In this document: positions 5,905 through 6,766 of the stretch, one piece after another
Layout: every line of letters starts with the position of its first letter
How positions within the stretch are numbered: position 1 is the stretch's first letter
Source of the DNA: Oscillospiraceae bacterium
GTDB taxonomy: Bacteria > Bacillota > Clostridia > Oscillospirales > Oscillospiraceae
Length of the DNA stretch: 6,766 nt
Assembly (NCBI GenBank): GCA_020025395.1
Contig: JAHHSE010000083.1
Span: 1 to 6,766 of the forward strand
Direction: 5' to 3'
Notes under the pieces: generated by a model
What the model was told of the DNA's origin: nothing
Seen by the model: the letters and a program-made list of their open reading frames with translations, nothing else
Databases searched by the model: none
Made by a program: the position numbers and the translations under genes

Positions 5905-6591
5905 TCAGGTATGCTTCAAATAATACCCCACTCCCCACTTGGTGAGGATGTATTCCGGGTTGGCCGGATCCCGCTCCAGCTTTTCCCGAAGGCGGCGGAC
6001 ATGAACATCCACCGTTCGGTAATCGCCTACATATTCATAGCCCCAGACCAGATTGAGCAGATTTTCCCGGCTGTATACCCGGCCCGGATTACGGAGCAGA
6101 AGCTCCATTAAATCGAATTCCTTGGCGGTCAGATCCACCGCCTTTCCATCCTTCCAGGCCGCCCGCTCGTCTGTATCCAGCAAAATGGAGCCATGCCCGA
6201 TCCGACTGGCGCGTTCCTTCTTCTCCGTGCTTCCGGCCCGGCGCAGAATGGCCCGAATCCGGCTCTTCAGCTCCAAAATATTAAAGGGCTTCGTCATATA
6301 GTCGTCTGCCCCGCACTCAAAGCCGATAATCTTATCCGTGTCCTCGCTTCGGGCGGTGAGCATGATAATGGGTACCGTGGAGAATTCCCGAATTTGCATA
6401 CAGGCCTGGAGTCCGTCGATTTTCGGCATCATCAGGTCCAGAATCAGAAGGTCATATCGGCCCCTTCCGGCCTTCTCTACCGCTTCTTCTCCGTCATATC
6501 CCACATCAACCTCATATCCCTCATTCTCCAGATTGAATTTGATGCCCTTTACCAATATCTTTTCATCGTCTATCACCAAGATCTTTGCCAT
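5905..6591 (-). CDS. OmpR/PhoB-family response regulator
   Basis: A 228-residue cytoplasmic transcription factor. The receiver domain (about 1-118) has the acidic pair D8-D9, phospho-acceptor D52 (LILDLMMP), T79 and K101 (KPF), so it looks fully functional. A winged-helix DNA-binding domain occupies about 132-226, with the recognition region around DYRTVDVHVRRLREKLE and the terminal wing TKWGVGYYL. It is presumably phosphorylated by the kinase encoded immediately downstream. Sequence style is close to the WalR/PhoP/ResD group, but I cannot assign one regulon. The ATG at 6591 has a perfect AGGAGG 7 nt upstream, lying within the last codons of the preceding ComEA-like gene, from which it is separated by only 3 nt. 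No promoter is visible between them, so cotranscription is likely. Confidence 0.95.
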   Translation of the reverse strand: MAKILVIDDEKILVKGIKFNLENEGYEVDVGYDGEEAVEKAGRGRYDLLILDLMMPKIDGLQACMQIREFSTVPIIMLTARSEDTDKIIGFECGADDYMTKPFNILELKSRIRAILRRAGSTEKKERASRIGHGSILLDTDERAAWKDGKAVDLTAKEFDLMELLLRNPGRVYSRENLLNLVWGYEYVGDYRTVDVHVRRLREKLERDPANPEYILTKWGVGYYLKHT

Positions 6592-6594
6592 TTC

Positions 6595-6766
6595 CTATCC
6601 TCCTACTGAAATGAGGTCCAGGCATCTCTCCAATGTAACCTCACCGATTCCCGGCACATCGGAAAGGGCCTCCGGCACCGGAAACGGGCCGTTTGCCTCC
6701 CGATAGGCCACAATGTCCGCCGCCCGCTTTTCTCCGATTCCGGGCAGGGTCATCAGCTCCTCCCGG
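6595..6766 (-). CDS. comEA: ComEA-like helix-hairpin-helix DNA-binding protein, C-terminal part only
   Basis: On the - strand an open frame enters at the window edge and ends with TAG at 6595-6597, giving 56 residues; the N-terminal part lies outside. The visible piece is a tandem helix-hairpin-helix domain: EELMTLPGIGEKRAADIVAY, then RE-NGPF, then a second hairpin DVPGIGEVTLERCLDLI. The two PGIGE hairpins and the intervening YREANGPF are the hallmark of the ComEA DNA-binding domain. Full ComEA proteins add a membrane anchor, and often an SLBB domain, and act as DNA receptors in natural competence. Standalone HhH proteins of this type also exist, so the competence role is inferred. It sits 3 nt upstream of the response regulator and appears to be the preceding gene in the same operon. 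Confidence 0.85.
   Translation of the reverse strand, partial: REELMTLPGIGEKRAADIVAYREANGPFPVPEALSDVPGIGEVTLERCLDLISVGG

Noticed and set aside
5921..5926. TATTAT-like -10 box on the - strand ahead of the kinase
   Set aside because: It lies in the regulator coding sequence and no -35-like hexamer occurs at proper spacing. The 37-nt gap and strong ribosome binding site fit cotranscription.

Overview
The window looks like a chromosomal segment of a GC-rich, endospore-lineage Firmicute, most likely a gut clostridium of the Oscillospiraceae type (Flavonifractor/Pseudoflavonifractor-like). This is inferred from strong AGGAGG-type ribosome binding sites on most genes, a GerMN-domain lipoprotein, a ComEA-like helix-hairpin-helix protein, a clostridial-style hexameric glutamate dehydrogenase, and G/C-rich third codon positions throughout. 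The species cannot be fixed from the sequence alone.

Layout. At the left edge, on the + strand, is the 3' part of a TIGR00300-family gene (LOR/SDH region; ornithine cyclodeaminase-like, as in archaeal enzymes and the C-terminal half of cyanobacterial ArgZ/AgrE). It converges on gdhA, and a strong GC-rich hairpin between them probably ends transcription from both sides. Everything else is on the - strand. Reading right to left: the last 56 codons of a ComEA-like HhH protein, an OmpR/PhoB-family response regulator, its membrane sensor histidine kinase, a GerMN-domain lipoprotein, metY (O-acetylhomoserine sulfhydrylase), and then gdhA. gdhA is preceded by a well-formed sigma-A-type promoter with a perfect TATAAT and 17-bp spacing.

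How the genes relate. The five right-hand - strand genes are tightly packed: 3 nt between comEA-like and regulator, 37 nt between regulator and kinase, a 4-nt ATGA overlap between kinase and lipoprotein, and a 19-nt overlap between lipoprotein and metY. They are probably one transcript with translational coupling. The order regulator, kinase, GerMN lipoprotein matches actinobacterial MtrA-MtrB-LpqB, where the lipoprotein modulates the kinase. This suggests the lipoprotein here may be an accessory sensor of its neighbouring kinase. The metabolic genes all touch amino-acid nitrogen and sulfur flow: ornithine to proline plus ammonia (inferred), glutamate and ammonia exchange, and homocysteine synthesis. 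No SAM riboswitch or T-box is visible before metY, whose expression appears to depend on the signalling operon.

No RNA genes, CRISPR arrays, insertion sequences or phage genes were seen. The most notable points are the LpqB-like arrangement, metY embedded at the end of a two-component operon, a perfect 9-bp inverted repeat inside the lipoprotein gene just ahead of metY, and a palindrome abutting the gdhA promoter.
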